NCBI GenBank assembly: GCA_031415695.1
Contig: JANOSH010000052.1
Span: 1 to 64,000, forward strand
DNA: 64,000 bases
Reading direction: 5' to 3'
Source of the DNA: JANOSH01 sp031415695
GTDB taxonomy: Bacteria; Actinomycetota; Acidimicrobiia; Acidimicrobiales; Ilumatobacteraceae
Shown here piece after piece: positions 51,450-59,099 of this stretch (position 1 is the first letter of the stretch; the number at the start of each line of letters is the position of its first letter). The notes beneath the pieces are model-generated. The model searched no databases and was not told the DNA's origin. It saw nothing but the letters and a program-made list of their open reading frames with translations. The position numbers were made by a program, and so were the translations under genes.

Positions 51450-51829
51450 TCAGGAGCCGTCGATGGCTTCAGCGTATGCCCCAACCGGTCGCAAGGCTTG
51501 AGGAAGCAGCGCTGGCTCGGCCGCGGCGCCGTCGGCGTAGTCCACCAGGACGCAACCGACGAGACCGGGCCGGTCCACAGCGACTCGCTGTTCGATGAGC
51601 ATGCCGAGCCACGCAACTGCGCTCGATCGCCCTGGGCGATGAAAACATCGAGCCAGTGGACGACGACGATCAGATTGTTTCGATGGGAAGGGTCGTCGCT
51701 GATGGCCAGTTGCCGTCGCGTCCGGGTGACGGCAGCGATTGCGAGGTCGTCGGCAGCGTCGCTGGCGATCGCCGCGGCATAGGTATGGTCGATCACGGCA
51801 TCCCGCTTCGTCACGACGACCGGCACCAA
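51450..51829 (-). pseudogene. Unidentified frameshifted gene remnant
   Basis: The minus strand encodes protein-like sequence in two frames: DDLAIAAVTRTRRQLAISDDP, NNLIVVVHWLDVFIAQGDRAQ in one, then AVAWLGMLIEQRVAVDRPGLVG and DGAAAEPALLPQALRPVGAY to TGA 51450 in the next. The shift lies near 51622. I do not recognise the family. It occupies most of the 650-bp space between the M20 peptidase and the YHYH lipoprotein gene, and has no clear start. Confidence 0.35.
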
Positions 51830-51907
51830 CGGCCAGCACAGAACGGATCCGCGACTGCGCGTCTCGCGTCCCTTTCGTCGGCTCGGGTCGCCTCGGCATC
51901 ATGGTGC

Positions 51908-51921
51908 ACTGGTGCACCAGT
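51908..51921. repeat. 14-bp palindrome upstream of the YHYH gene
   Basis: ACTGGTGCACCAGT is a perfect palindrome 15 bp before the direct repeats at 51936. It may be an additional operator. Confidence 0.35.
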
Positions 51922-51935
51922 GATGATGAGTTTTC

Positions 51936-51988
51936 GCACAGCGTTCACACAGGAGGTGCACAGGATTTGCACAGTATGTGAGTACACC
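51936..51988 (+). promoter_or_regulatory. SARP-type direct heptamer repeats upstream of the YHYH lipoprotein gene
   Basis: Four heptamers of form [G/A]CACAGN start at 51936, 51947, 51958 and 51969, with 4-bp spacers and an exact 11-bp period. A TACACC -10-like hexamer (51983-51988) follows 7 nt after the last repeat and lies just before ATG 51997. The geometry equals that of SARP boxes. Confidence 0.65.
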
Positions 51989-51996
51989 ATCACCGT

Positions 51997-53103
51997 ATGA
52001 AAAAATACCGGTCTAGAGCGAATACACCAAGCAACTGCAACACTGTCGGCCGCTCACACGGTGGTGGTGCCGCCGTGGCTGCGGCGGTGGCGATGGCTTT
52101 GCTGAGTGCATGCGGGTCCTCAACCGGCGCTACATCGTCCGCACCGACCGTTGAACCTGCGGTCGCGGCCACGACCACTACGGCCACAACGATTTCGCAG
52201 GCGAGTACGACGGTGATTGCGACGACAACCACGACCGCTGTTCCGCCAATTTCGGTGGCCGCCGGGTATGGTCTGATCGTAAACAAGTGGACAGCCGCCA
52301 CTGTGGATCCGACCAAGCTGCCGATCGGCGATTCGAGCGTGTCGACCGTCGGCACCGGAGTCGGCAAGCTGTTCGCATGTAGCGCCGGGAACCCGAACGC
52401 CGGGGGCGCTCAGGCCGCCGGACCCTGGTTAGACGACGCCACCGGGACCTGGGACTCGACCACCAAACTCAAGGTTAGTGGCGCTGTGTCCTGGCCGACG
52501 GCGAAATACACCGAGACGGTCAGTAACGGCCAACGAGTCGTGACCTCCAACAGCCTTCCGGTTGGCTATCAGACAGGGACGTTCCCGATTGCCAAGGCCG
52601 ACCCGTCATATCGGTATGACCGTAATCCGGGCACGATCAAAGAGAAGGTCGTGACACTGACTCTCGCCGAGAACGGCATCGTCGCGGCAACCCAGACCTG
52701 CATGAATGAAGGGCCAGTCGGCATGGTAAGGAACGGCGTCTACCTCTTCAACGCGCTCGATGGTCGCGGCGACGATGCCGTTGCCCATGAGTCACAGGAC
52801 CTGTGCGATGGCCACCCGGCCATGACGACGTACCACTATCACAACGTCCCGTCGTGCATCGTCAACGCGTCGGTTGGCCCATCGACGGTAGTGGGATGGA
52901 TCGCCGACGGTTTCCCGCTTGTGGTGGAACGCGATGCGCAGGGCAAACTGCCCACCAACGCCGACCTCGACGAGTGCCACGGCCGGACGTCGCCGGTGCT
53001 CATCGACGGCGAGGTCCTGACGACGTATCACTATTCCGTGACGCTCGAGTTCCCCTACACCGTCGGATGCTACAAAGGCACCGCGGCAAAGGTCAGCAGG
53101 TAG
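51997..53103 (+). CDS. YHYH-domain lipoprotein
   Basis: The 368-residue protein has a signal peptide with lipobox LLSACGSS (~Cys39), a Thr/Ala-rich linker to ~85, and a YHYH domain. That domain shows CMNEGPVGMVRNGVYLFNALDGRGDDAVAHESQDLCDGHP, then TTYHYHNVPSC and DECHGRTSPVLIDGE, and YHYSVTLEFPYTVGCYKGT. The His/Cys-rich signature is conserved in environmental bacteria, and its function is not known. A truncated second copy lies at ~61.1-61.4 kb. Its promoter carries SARP-type repeats. Confidence 0.88.
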   Translation: MKKYRSRANTPSNCNTVGRSHGGGAAVAAAVAMALLSACGSSTGATSSAPTVEPAVAATTTTATTISQASTTVIATTTTTAVPPISVAAGYGLIVNKWTAATVDPTKLPIGDSSVSTVGTGVGKLFACSAGNPNAGGAQAAGPWLDDATGTWDSTTKLKVSGAVSWPTAKYTETVSNGQRVVTSNSLPVGYQTGTFPIAKADPSYRYDRNPGTIKEKVVTLTLAENGIVAATQTCMNEGPVGMVRNGVYLFNALDGRGDDAVAHESQDLCDGHPAMTTYHYHNVPSCIVNASVGPSTVVGWIADGFPLVVERDAQGKLPTNADLDECHGRTSPVLIDGEVLTTYHYSVTLEFPYTVGCYKGTAAKVSR

Positions 53104-53399
53104 AGCGCCACCCTCGATCGGTAGGGAGTTCACATGACCCGGGAACGTTTTCGGGTTGCTGCCCGTGGTATTGCTGTTGCTCGAAGCGTCGCAGCATTGC
53201 ATCCTGATCGCCTGATCGAGCAACGAGCCGTGAGCTACGTGCGGACCGAATCGAGCGAGGTCGACTTTGCCCCGGTACCGATATCGTCCGGCGGACAACG
53301 TACCGTCACAACTCCGTTGGAATCGAAGTGGGTCGAGTCGGGCTGGAAGGTGAGGCGCGCACGATCGTCTGGGTCGAGTGGCCTGCGCACCCCAAATTT

Positions 53400-53442
53400 C
53401 CGTGTGCGCACGGATGCGTCGGACCGAACGAGCCCGTACCGT
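53400..53442 (+). promoter_or_regulatory. Palindromic promoter element, site 3 (peptide operon)
   Basis: CCGTGTGCGCACGG (53400-53413), flanked by AAATTT and ATGCG, differs from sites 1 and 2 by one base. TACCGT (53437-53442) starts 24 bases after the palindrome, as in the other two. The first gene of the seven-gene operon starts at 53482. Confidence 0.65.
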
Positions 53443-53481
53443 CTTCGGAAGGAAACGTTCCAGCCAGAGGGGGCACTAGCG

Positions 53482-54036
53482 ATGATGCACGAATCGACAA
53501 GCATCGATTACAACCCGGGCGGCTCGTTCGCTTCGGTGCGGGCCGACGCTGATGCCACAGCTAGGCGCAACGGTGTGGCCGGTGTCATGACGGTCGTCGT
53601 CATCGCCGTCATCTGGGGCACCGCTGAAACAGCGCGGGCGCTCGACTTTCCAGAGCGGCGGACCAAAGCGGTGATAGCCGCCGGAGTGACCGTGCTTGCG
53701 TGCATTCAGATAGCACTCGGCCTGCTGTTCGCAGCCGCCGGTAACGAACGTGCGGTGGGCACGATTGTTTCGTTGAAGCGTTGGCACCGAACAACCGGCA
53801 TGGTCACGTTGCTCGGGGCCGGCTTTGTGACCTACCTGTGCATGACTGGTCCGTTTGCGGGCGGCCCGACGCTGCATCGTGTGGTCGGCCTCGTGACCGG
53901 AGCGGTGCTCGTCGTGAAGATTCCCGTCGTTGTGAACATCCCGCACCGGCGAGCGCTCGTCGTTACGCTTGGCCTGCTGCTCGCAACGGGCTTCGGGGTC
54001 GCGTTCCTGACCAAGGGCCTGGACGTGTTGTGGTGA
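53482..54036 (+). CDS. Four-helix membrane protein, possible b-type cytochrome
   Basis: From ATG 53482 (behind AGAGGGGGC) the 184-residue product has a polar N-terminus and about five hydrophobic helices. Conserved-looking histidines lie at helix ends: KRWHRTTGMVTLLG, GPTLHRVVGLVTGAV and VVNIPHRRALVV. That arrangement suggests haem or quinone binding like small b561-type cytochromes, but no family was assigned with certainty. It is the first gene of the redox-peptide operon. The longer upstream frame covers the palindromic promoter and is rejected. Its stop overlaps the cupredoxin GTG. Confidence 0.7.
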   Translation: MMHESTSIDYNPGGSFASVRADADATARRNGVAGVMTVVVIAVIWGTAETARALDFPERRTKAVIAAGVTVLACIQIALGLLFAAAGNERAVGTIVSLKRWHRTTGMVTLLGAGFVTYLCMTGPFAGGPTLHRVVGLVTGAVLVVKIPVVVNIPHRRALVVTLGLLLATGFGVAFLTKGLDVLW

Positions 54037-54479
54037 TCCGGCGCGGCAACCTGATTGGGCTCACTGTCGTAGCCGCCGCGGGCATCGGGCTTGTGGCACG
54101 CACGACCGTGGTACTCGGCCAGGAACGGCCGCAGGGACGGGCGTCCGCTGCCTCGGCCGCGGTGCTGACCGTAACAACCGACATTGCCGGATTCGCGTTT
54201 GCGAGCGAACTCGCGGTGGCACCTGGTGGAACGGTGACCTGGGTAAACCGTGACAGTGCACCCCATAGCGTCACGTTCTCCGACAACCAAGGCAGCCAGC
54301 CGCCGAACCCGAGCAGCATCGAACTGCCTGGCGGCGCGAGCGGCACGGCCACGTTCGCGGCGGCGGGCACCTATTCCTATATCTGCACGATTCATCCCTC
54401 GATGCGGGGACGCGTCGAGGTTCGACAAGTGGTCGCGCCGACCGATCCGTACCGCACGACGACAACAGGAGGCTACTGA
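54033..54479 (+). CDS. Membrane-anchored cupredoxin (blue copper protein)
   Basis: The 148-residue protein starts at GTG 54033, overlapping the previous stop. An N-terminal membrane segment (about 5-22) acts as anchor or signal. The plastocyanin fold contains the full type-1 copper ligand set: His78 in SAPHSVTF, Cys118, His121 and Met124 in YICTIHPSMRG. The VTWVNRDSAPHS loop is typical. It should be a periplasm-side or extracytoplasmic electron carrier. Its place between a possible cytochrome and a Rieske protein suggests an electron-transfer chain. Confidence 0.88.
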   Translation: MIRRGNLIGLTVVAAAGIGLVARTTVVLGQERPQGRASAASAAVLTVTTDIAGFAFASELAVAPGGTVTWVNRDSAPHSVTFSDNQGSQPPNPSSIELPGGASGTATFAAAGTYSYICTIHPSMRGRVEVRQVVAPTDPYRTTTTGGY

Positions 54480-54480
54480 C

Positions 54481-54717
54481 GTGAACTGTTTCCACTGCGA
54501 GCGACCAGCCCACGGCGGATGCGTGTTTTGTGGAAGGGCGGTGTGCCGCGATCACATCAAAGCCCTCCCACATCCACTCGCGACGTTCCGAGACGCGGGC
54601 GAACGGCTCATGGCGCTGGTGACGCCGGAGGCGGTGCATTGCGGACATTGCATGCCCCACGGTCGGCCGGTCCACCTCGAGTCCATTGACGATGCGCTCG
54701 CAAAGGCAACGCGATGA
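54481..54717 (+). CDS. Small Cys-rich zinc-ribbon-like protein
   Basis: The 78-residue protein (GTG 54481) has CxxC knuckles at C3/C6, C14/C17 and C54/C57 plus C22 and H25, a pattern resembling B-box/LIM-like zinc binding. There is no signal peptide, so it is probably cytosolic. It lies one base after the cupredoxin stop and overlaps the Rieske gene (ATGA). It could be an assembly factor or metal chaperone; this is inference. Confidence 0.7.
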   Translation: MNCFHCERPAHGGCVFCGRAVCRDHIKALPHPLATFRDAGERLMALVTPEAVHCGHCMPHGRPVHLESIDDALAKATR

Positions 54718-55082
54718 CGCCCGCACGGATCGACGGCGGTTACGACCTCGGGCCGGTCGACAGCTTCCCGACTCGACCGCTCGTGCCCGTCGCTCTACCC
54801 GAGCGTCGCATCGTGGTGGCCAGGATTGGGACCGGATTCATTGCCTTCGACGAACTGTGCCCACATCTGTCGGTGCCACTCAGCCAGGGCGAGTTGTCGG
54901 CTAGTTGTCTCACGTGCGTAGGCCACGGCTCGGTGTTCGAACTGCCGAGCGGCACCGTTCAGAAGTGGATGGGCCGTCGACCCGGCCTCATCTCCTCGCT
55001 GTTGTCAGGGAAACCGACGCCTATTACAACCTGGCCCATCGATGTCATCGATGGGCACCTCATCCTCAAAATCGACGACTGA
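54714..55082 (+). CDS. Rieske 2Fe-2S ferredoxin-like protein
   Basis: The 122-residue protein has the Rieske cluster ligands C49-x-H51 and C68-x-x-H71, separated by 16 residues, in DELCPHLSVPLS and LTCVGHGSVFELPSG. An additional Cys65 precedes the second box. No transmembrane helix or signal peptide is seen, so it is a soluble ferredoxin-like Rieske protein. It lies directly upstream of the Cys-rich peptide gene and could feed electrons to its maturation; no oxygenase subunit is adjacent. Confidence 0.88.
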   Translation: MTPARIDGGYDLGPVDSFPTRPLVPVALPERRIVVARIGTGFIAFDELCPHLSVPLSQGELSASCLTCVGHGSVFELPSGTVQKWMGRRPGLISSLLSGKPTPITTWPIDVIDGHLILKIDD

Positions 55083-55115
55083 CGAACGACCACAACTTCC
55101 AAGGAAAGGAACACC

Positions 55116-55421
55116 ATGCAACGACCAGAACTCCTCGAACTACTCACCGAGAGGCTCGCAACCGACAGCGAGTTCCGCGAAATGTTCCGACGCACCCCAG
55201 GCAAGGCTGCCAACTCACTCGGCATCCCATACGAGGACTTTCAGGAACTCCTGGCGACAGCTCGATCACCCGAGGACCTAGCCCTCGTCGACCGTGAGTC
55301 GGCGGGATACATGACGACCTATGGGAGGATCATGACGACGATCCGCACCGTGCTATCCCCCGACAACACCTGTGCCTGCGACTACACGCCCGGCACGTGG
55401 GCTGATTACTGCGTGACCTGA
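55116..55421 (+). CDS. Candidate RiPP-like precursor peptide with Cys-containing tail
   Basis: This 101-residue peptide follows a strong AAGGAAAGGA site. The N-terminal ~50 residues form a helical leader-like domain (LATDSEFREMFRRTPGKA, then LGIPYEDFQELL) shared with the 84-residue protein at 32269. The C-terminal ~25 residues are different in character and carry three cysteines (C86, C88, C99) with several Tyr, Trp and Asp: a CxC pair and a distant Cys. The pattern leader plus short Cys core next to an M50 peptidase is that of ribosomally made, modified peptides. No lanthionine or radical-SAM enzyme is nearby, so the modification, if any, would be unusual. A metal-binding peptide is an alternative. 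Confidence 0.7.
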   Translation: MQRPELLELLTERLATDSEFREMFRRTPGKAANSLGIPYEDFQELLATARSPEDLALVDRESAGYMTTYGRIMTTIRTVLSPDNTCACDYTPGTWADYCVT

Positions 55422-55422
55422 T

Positions 55423-56340
55423 ATGTGCATCATTCCCGGTTCTGAAGCCGACTCGCTCGCCCATCAACGCATCGACGAACTCACCCACTGGGTCGCCCAC
55501 GACGACTCACCTCAGTTGCTTTTCGAACGAGGACACGCCAACAAACAGGTTGGCCATCTCGCTGCCGCGGTCGATGACTTCAGCCGTGTCGTGCGAGATC
55601 AGCGGTCTGACACCGCGCTCGCTGGACGGGCCTACTACTTCCTCGGTGTGTGCCATCGGCGCCGAGGTGAAGTGGATGCAGCGATGACTGCGGCCGATAT
55701 GGCCGTTGTGCTCGACCCGGGCAATGCCAGCGTCGTTGGCCACCGTGGTTACATCCGGTCGATGATGGGCCGGCACACAGAGGCGTCCGCCGACTATGCC
55801 GAGGCACTGCGCCTCGCTCCCCACCTCGGTGTGACGTACGCCTTTCGAGGCAACGGCTGGTTTTGGCAGAGCCGCTACCAGGACGCGGTCGACGACTACA
55901 CCCAACTCATTGACGAGCATGGCGACGACCTGTTGTTCAAGGTCTTCCACGATCGTGCCGCTGCACGTCTCATGCTCGGTGATCTGACCGGTGCCATCGC
56001 CGACCTCGATCGGGCCGAGCAGCTGCGACCGTCTGACCCGTGGTACCCACGCGACTCGCGTCCGCTCGGGCTGCGGGCCTTTGCCCACCTAGTCTCCGGA
56101 GATCTCGGGCGATGCGCAATCGATCTCCACAAGAGTGCTCACCTCGGGATCAATGACGTTGCCACGATCACTCATGCGCTCCTCGAGGCGCGGCTTGGCC
56201 GCTGCGACGAACTCCGTCATCTCCTCGAAGCCGCGCTCCGTGAGTTCGCGGAAGGGCCGGTAGTCGCCGCCCAACTGATTGCCCAACTAGTCGACGACCC
56301 GATCTCGTTTCTTCCTCGGCTCACCCCGCTCATCGGGTGA
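55423..56340 (+). CDS. TPR-repeat protein of the peptide operon
   Basis: The 305-residue soluble protein is built of tetratricopeptide repeats, for example RAYYFLGVCHRRRGEVDAAMTAADMAVVLDPGNASVVGHRGYIRSMMGRHTEASADYAEALRLAP and DRAAARLMLGDLTGAIADLDRAEQLRPSDP. It likely scaffolds protein-protein contacts. It begins 1 nt after the precursor stop and its stop overlaps the GTG of the peptidase (GTGA), so the three are tightly coupled. It may present the peptide to the membrane peptidase. Confidence 0.85.
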   Translation: MCIIPGSEADSLAHQRIDELTHWVAHDDSPQLLFERGHANKQVGHLAAAVDDFSRVVRDQRSDTALAGRAYYFLGVCHRRRGEVDAAMTAADMAVVLDPGNASVVGHRGYIRSMMGRHTEASADYAEALRLAPHLGVTYAFRGNGWFWQSRYQDAVDDYTQLIDEHGDDLLFKVFHDRAAARLMLGDLTGAIADLDRAEQLRPSDPWYPRDSRPLGLRAFAHLVSGDLGRCAIDLHKSAHLGINDVATITHALLEARLGRCDELRHLLEAALREFAEGPVVAAQLIAQLVDDPISFLPRLTPLIG

Positions 56341-59018
56341 GCTGGCTAACCGAGCTTGAACAAGCCGTGAACCCGGCGCTGGCTGCGCCGCTCCTAGCCG
56401 AAGGTGTCGAGTTCTTCCCTGCGCCGGAAGGGACCGGCTGGGTGGCGCGCACGCTTCCGGAAGGCCGCTACCTATCGCTCACTGATGAGGAGCGGCTCGT
56501 CCTGCTCGACCTCGACGGCGAACGAACGGTCCTGGCGCTCGCCAAGCGGTACAGCGCACGTCATGGCACTATGGGCTTCTTCGTCGTGTCCGGGCTGGTC
56601 GAGGCGTCCGCGAACGCTGCGATGCTGGCCGACGGCCCTCCCGATGTCGTGTGGATGCCGCTGCGTCAGAGCGTGGCCATGCGCTCCATCGCGGGCCGGA
56701 TGAGTGCGATGAACCGGGCGTTCATGTATCGAAAGGTCCCCGTCGATGGCGTGGGTGCCGCCGTGCGATGGATGTACCAACGCGCAGGCCGGTTGTTCTT
56801 TCATCCGGCGGGCGTCGCAGTGGCCGCCGTGTTTGCTGTGGCGGGATTCATGCGCTGGCTCACTCTTGATCATCCGCGGCCATCTGACCTGTCAATTCGT
56901 GAGGTGTTGGTCGTCGCCTTGTTCGCGTCGCTCTCGATCATCATCCACGAATTGGGTCATGCCCTCGCCGTTGTCCACTTCGGCCGACACGTCAACCGCG
57001 CCGGGCTGTTCTTCATGTTCGGTTCGCCGGGAGGCTTCGTCGACACCGGCGACATGTGGCTCGCCACCCGTCGCCAGCGCATTACCGTCACGCTCGCCGG
57101 ACCGTTTGCGACGACTCTTGTCGGTGCTGCGACTGCGTTCGTCGCGCCGCAAGGCAACCGTATTGCTGCAGCGATGGCGACGTCGCAGTACCTGATCCTT
57201 GTGGCGAACGCCACGCCCCTACTGAAACTCGACGCCTACTACGTGCTGATGGATCTGCTGCGGATCCCGAACCTGCGCGAACGGTCGATGGCCTTTTTGA
57301 CCGGACGGTTCCGCCGAAAGGTGAGCGAGGCCTGGCGCGCTGGCAACCTTGTCCCGCGCCTCGACCGTCGAGAAACGGTTCTGCTCCTCTACGGAACTGC
57401 GGCGATGGGGTGGCTGCTCCTCATCTCGATCAGCGGCCTTTTCCTCCTGCCCGAACGAATTTGGCAGATGGGGACGAACGCACGCACGATCGGATCGCAA
57501 CATGTGCTCGGCCCGTTTCTATGGCTCGGTGTCGTCTCGGGCCTTGCCCTCATCGGCTTGCAGCTGTGGGGTGCACGGGCGAAGTTCGCCGAGGTCGGCC
57601 GACTCGTGCGAACCCGCTTCGACCGATCGCATGGCTGGGGGGCGACGGCGATCGTTTTCGTCGTTGCCGGCGCTGTCGGTGGCGTTCTCCCAAATATCAT
57701 ACGGACGCGCAGTAGCGCTTCGGCCGAGGGCTGGACCCACGCGTTCGCAGCCCTGGCTGCATCGGCCGCCTTTTGGCGTGGCATCGTGCTCATCGGCCGA
57801 CTGCGCGGATCGCGGTGGGCCGCGCCGGTGGCAGGGCTGATGCTGGCCAACGGGCTTGTCGTGGCAGCAGAGATTCTGACGGTCACCGATGCGGGCGCAA
57901 ATGTTGCCCTGCCGTTAGTCCGCGCTGTTGTCCTAGTTGCCGTTCTCGCCGCTGCCATCGCTGGTGGACGGCTCACCATCGCCGCCTTCGGAGCCGACCT
58001 TCGTGCGGCGTGGGCACCGGTGCTCGTCGGTGGGCTGATGTGCGCAGCGGCTCCCGGTCTGGCGTCGCTCGGCGGTGTGCTCGTCGGGGCGGGCACACTT
58101 GCGGCGAGCCGTCTGCTTCACCGGCCGATCGTGTCGGCTTCGTCTGTCATCGACATTCCGGTCGAGGAGGACCTCACCGATCGGCGACGCATCGTTCACC
58201 TGCGACGGGCCGTCGCCGCGCTCGTCGAACCGGTGGTCGCCCAGTACGGCGAGTTGTACGGCAGCGCCAAGCGACTCGAAGTGCTCCATGGCGTCAATAC
58301 CGCAGCCTCCGATGCCGGCTGGCCGTGGTGGTTCGTCGAAGATGGCCGGTTCGTCGACCGCTGCACGGGAACGCTTACCGAACTCGTCGACGTATGGGGC
58401 CAGTCGATCGACCGTATCGTGTCGGTGGTCGGCACCGAGTGCGGACGACGCGTCGCCGACGATGCGGCTACCGAGGCGTACCTTTCCCTACCGGCCCGCC
58501 TTCGTCAACTAGTCGATGAGTGGCTGGGCGAACCGCTCCGCAACCTCGGATTCCCCGTGAGCGGCTCCACGGGCGATCAGGCTGCCGACCAACCCATGCT
58601 CATCCGCCTGACCCTCGGTCACCTCGTACGAGTTCCACTCCGCGAGATCGGCCAAGCCGTCGGGCGCGATGCCATCGAAGCCGTGATCGCTCCCGTGAAC
58701 GCTGTTGCGTCGCGCGACCAATGGGGTCGGTGGTTCCGGGCCAACGGGCAAATGGTCGACGAGATGTCCGATGACCGCGACGACGCCGCTACGGCACGCG
58801 ATCTGCTCGCCATGTTGTACGCACGACTCACGACGGTCGCCGGGCTGCCGCTCACGACTGCGGCCGTGCAGTACGCCCGCGACACGCTGCCGTGGGAGCT
58901 TCGCTCTCCCGCCACGGACCTGCTGACCGGACCGTGGGCCGACACTGCGGCACCTCGCCGAGTGCGCCAGCGAGTCCCACGCGGCTGGCCTGTGCCGTCG
59001 CCCTACGCAACCAGCTAA
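56337..59018 (+). CDS. M50-type membrane metallopeptidase with PqqD-like N-terminus and large C-terminal domain
   Basis: The 893-residue protein has three parts. Residues ~35-100 form a PqqD-like winged fold (YLSLTDEERLVLLDLDGERTVLALAKRY). Residues ~150-620 hold about 12 membrane helices with the zinc site HELGH at 204-208 and the third-ligand motif NATPLLKLDAYYVLMDLL (Asp299), as in peptide zinc metalloproteases of the YydH type. Residues ~620-893 form a soluble alpha-helical domain (LEVLHGVNTAASDAGWPWWF and onward) I cannot assign. It should cleave or export the peptide encoded two genes upstream. Such length is unusual; YydH-like proteins are often shorter. Confidence 0.85.
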   Translation: MSWLTELEQAVNPALAAPLLAEGVEFFPAPEGTGWVARTLPEGRYLSLTDEERLVLLDLDGERTVLALAKRYSARHGTMGFFVVSGLVEASANAAMLADGPPDVVWMPLRQSVAMRSIAGRMSAMNRAFMYRKVPVDGVGAAVRWMYQRAGRLFFHPAGVAVAAVFAVAGFMRWLTLDHPRPSDLSIREVLVVALFASLSIIIHELGHALAVVHFGRHVNRAGLFFMFGSPGGFVDTGDMWLATRRQRITVTLAGPFATTLVGAATAFVAPQGNRIAAAMATSQYLILVANATPLLKLDAYYVLMDLLRIPNLRERSMAFLTGRFRRKVSEAWRAGNLVPRLDRRETVLLLYGTAAMGWLLLISISGLFLLPERIWQMGTNARTIGSQHVLGPFLWLGVVSGLALIGLQLWGARAKFAEVGRLVRTRFDRSHGWGATAIVFVVAGAVGGVLPNIIRTRSSASAEGWTHAFAALAASAAFWRGIVLIGRLRGSRWAAPVAGLMLANGLVVAAEILTVTDAGANVALPLVRAVVLVAVLAAAIAGGRLTIAAFGADLRAAWAPVLVGGLMCAAAPGLASLGGVLVGAGTLAASRLLHRPIVSASSVIDIPVEEDLTDRRRIVHLRRAVAALVEPVVAQYGELYGSAKRLEVLHGVNTAASDAGWPWWFVEDGRFVDRCTGTLTELVDVWGQSIDRIVSVVGTECGRRVADDAATEAYLSLPARLRQLVDEWLGEPLRNLGFPVSGSTGDQAADQPMLIRLTLGHLVRVPLREIGQAVGRDAIEAVIAPVNAVASRDQWGRWFRANGQMVDEMSDDRDDAATARDLLAMLYARLTTVAGLPLTTAAVQYARDTLPWELRSPATDLLTGPWADTAAPRRVRQRVPRGWPVPSPYATS

Positions 59019-59045
59019 TCGAACGCAACGCCCGCGTCCCGGAAG

Positions 59046-59083
59046 TCTCTAGTCACTTATTAGTAGTATCTCTAGTCATTTAT
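59046..59083. repeat. 15-bp direct repeat after the peptide operon
   Basis: TCTCTAGTCA[C/T]TTAT occurs at 59046-59060 and 59069-59083 (23-bp period) in a locally AT-rich stretch. It may be a lost operator or an insertion scar beside the remnant that follows. Confidence 0.45.
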
Positions 59084-59099
59084 CTCGCTAGACGGTAGT

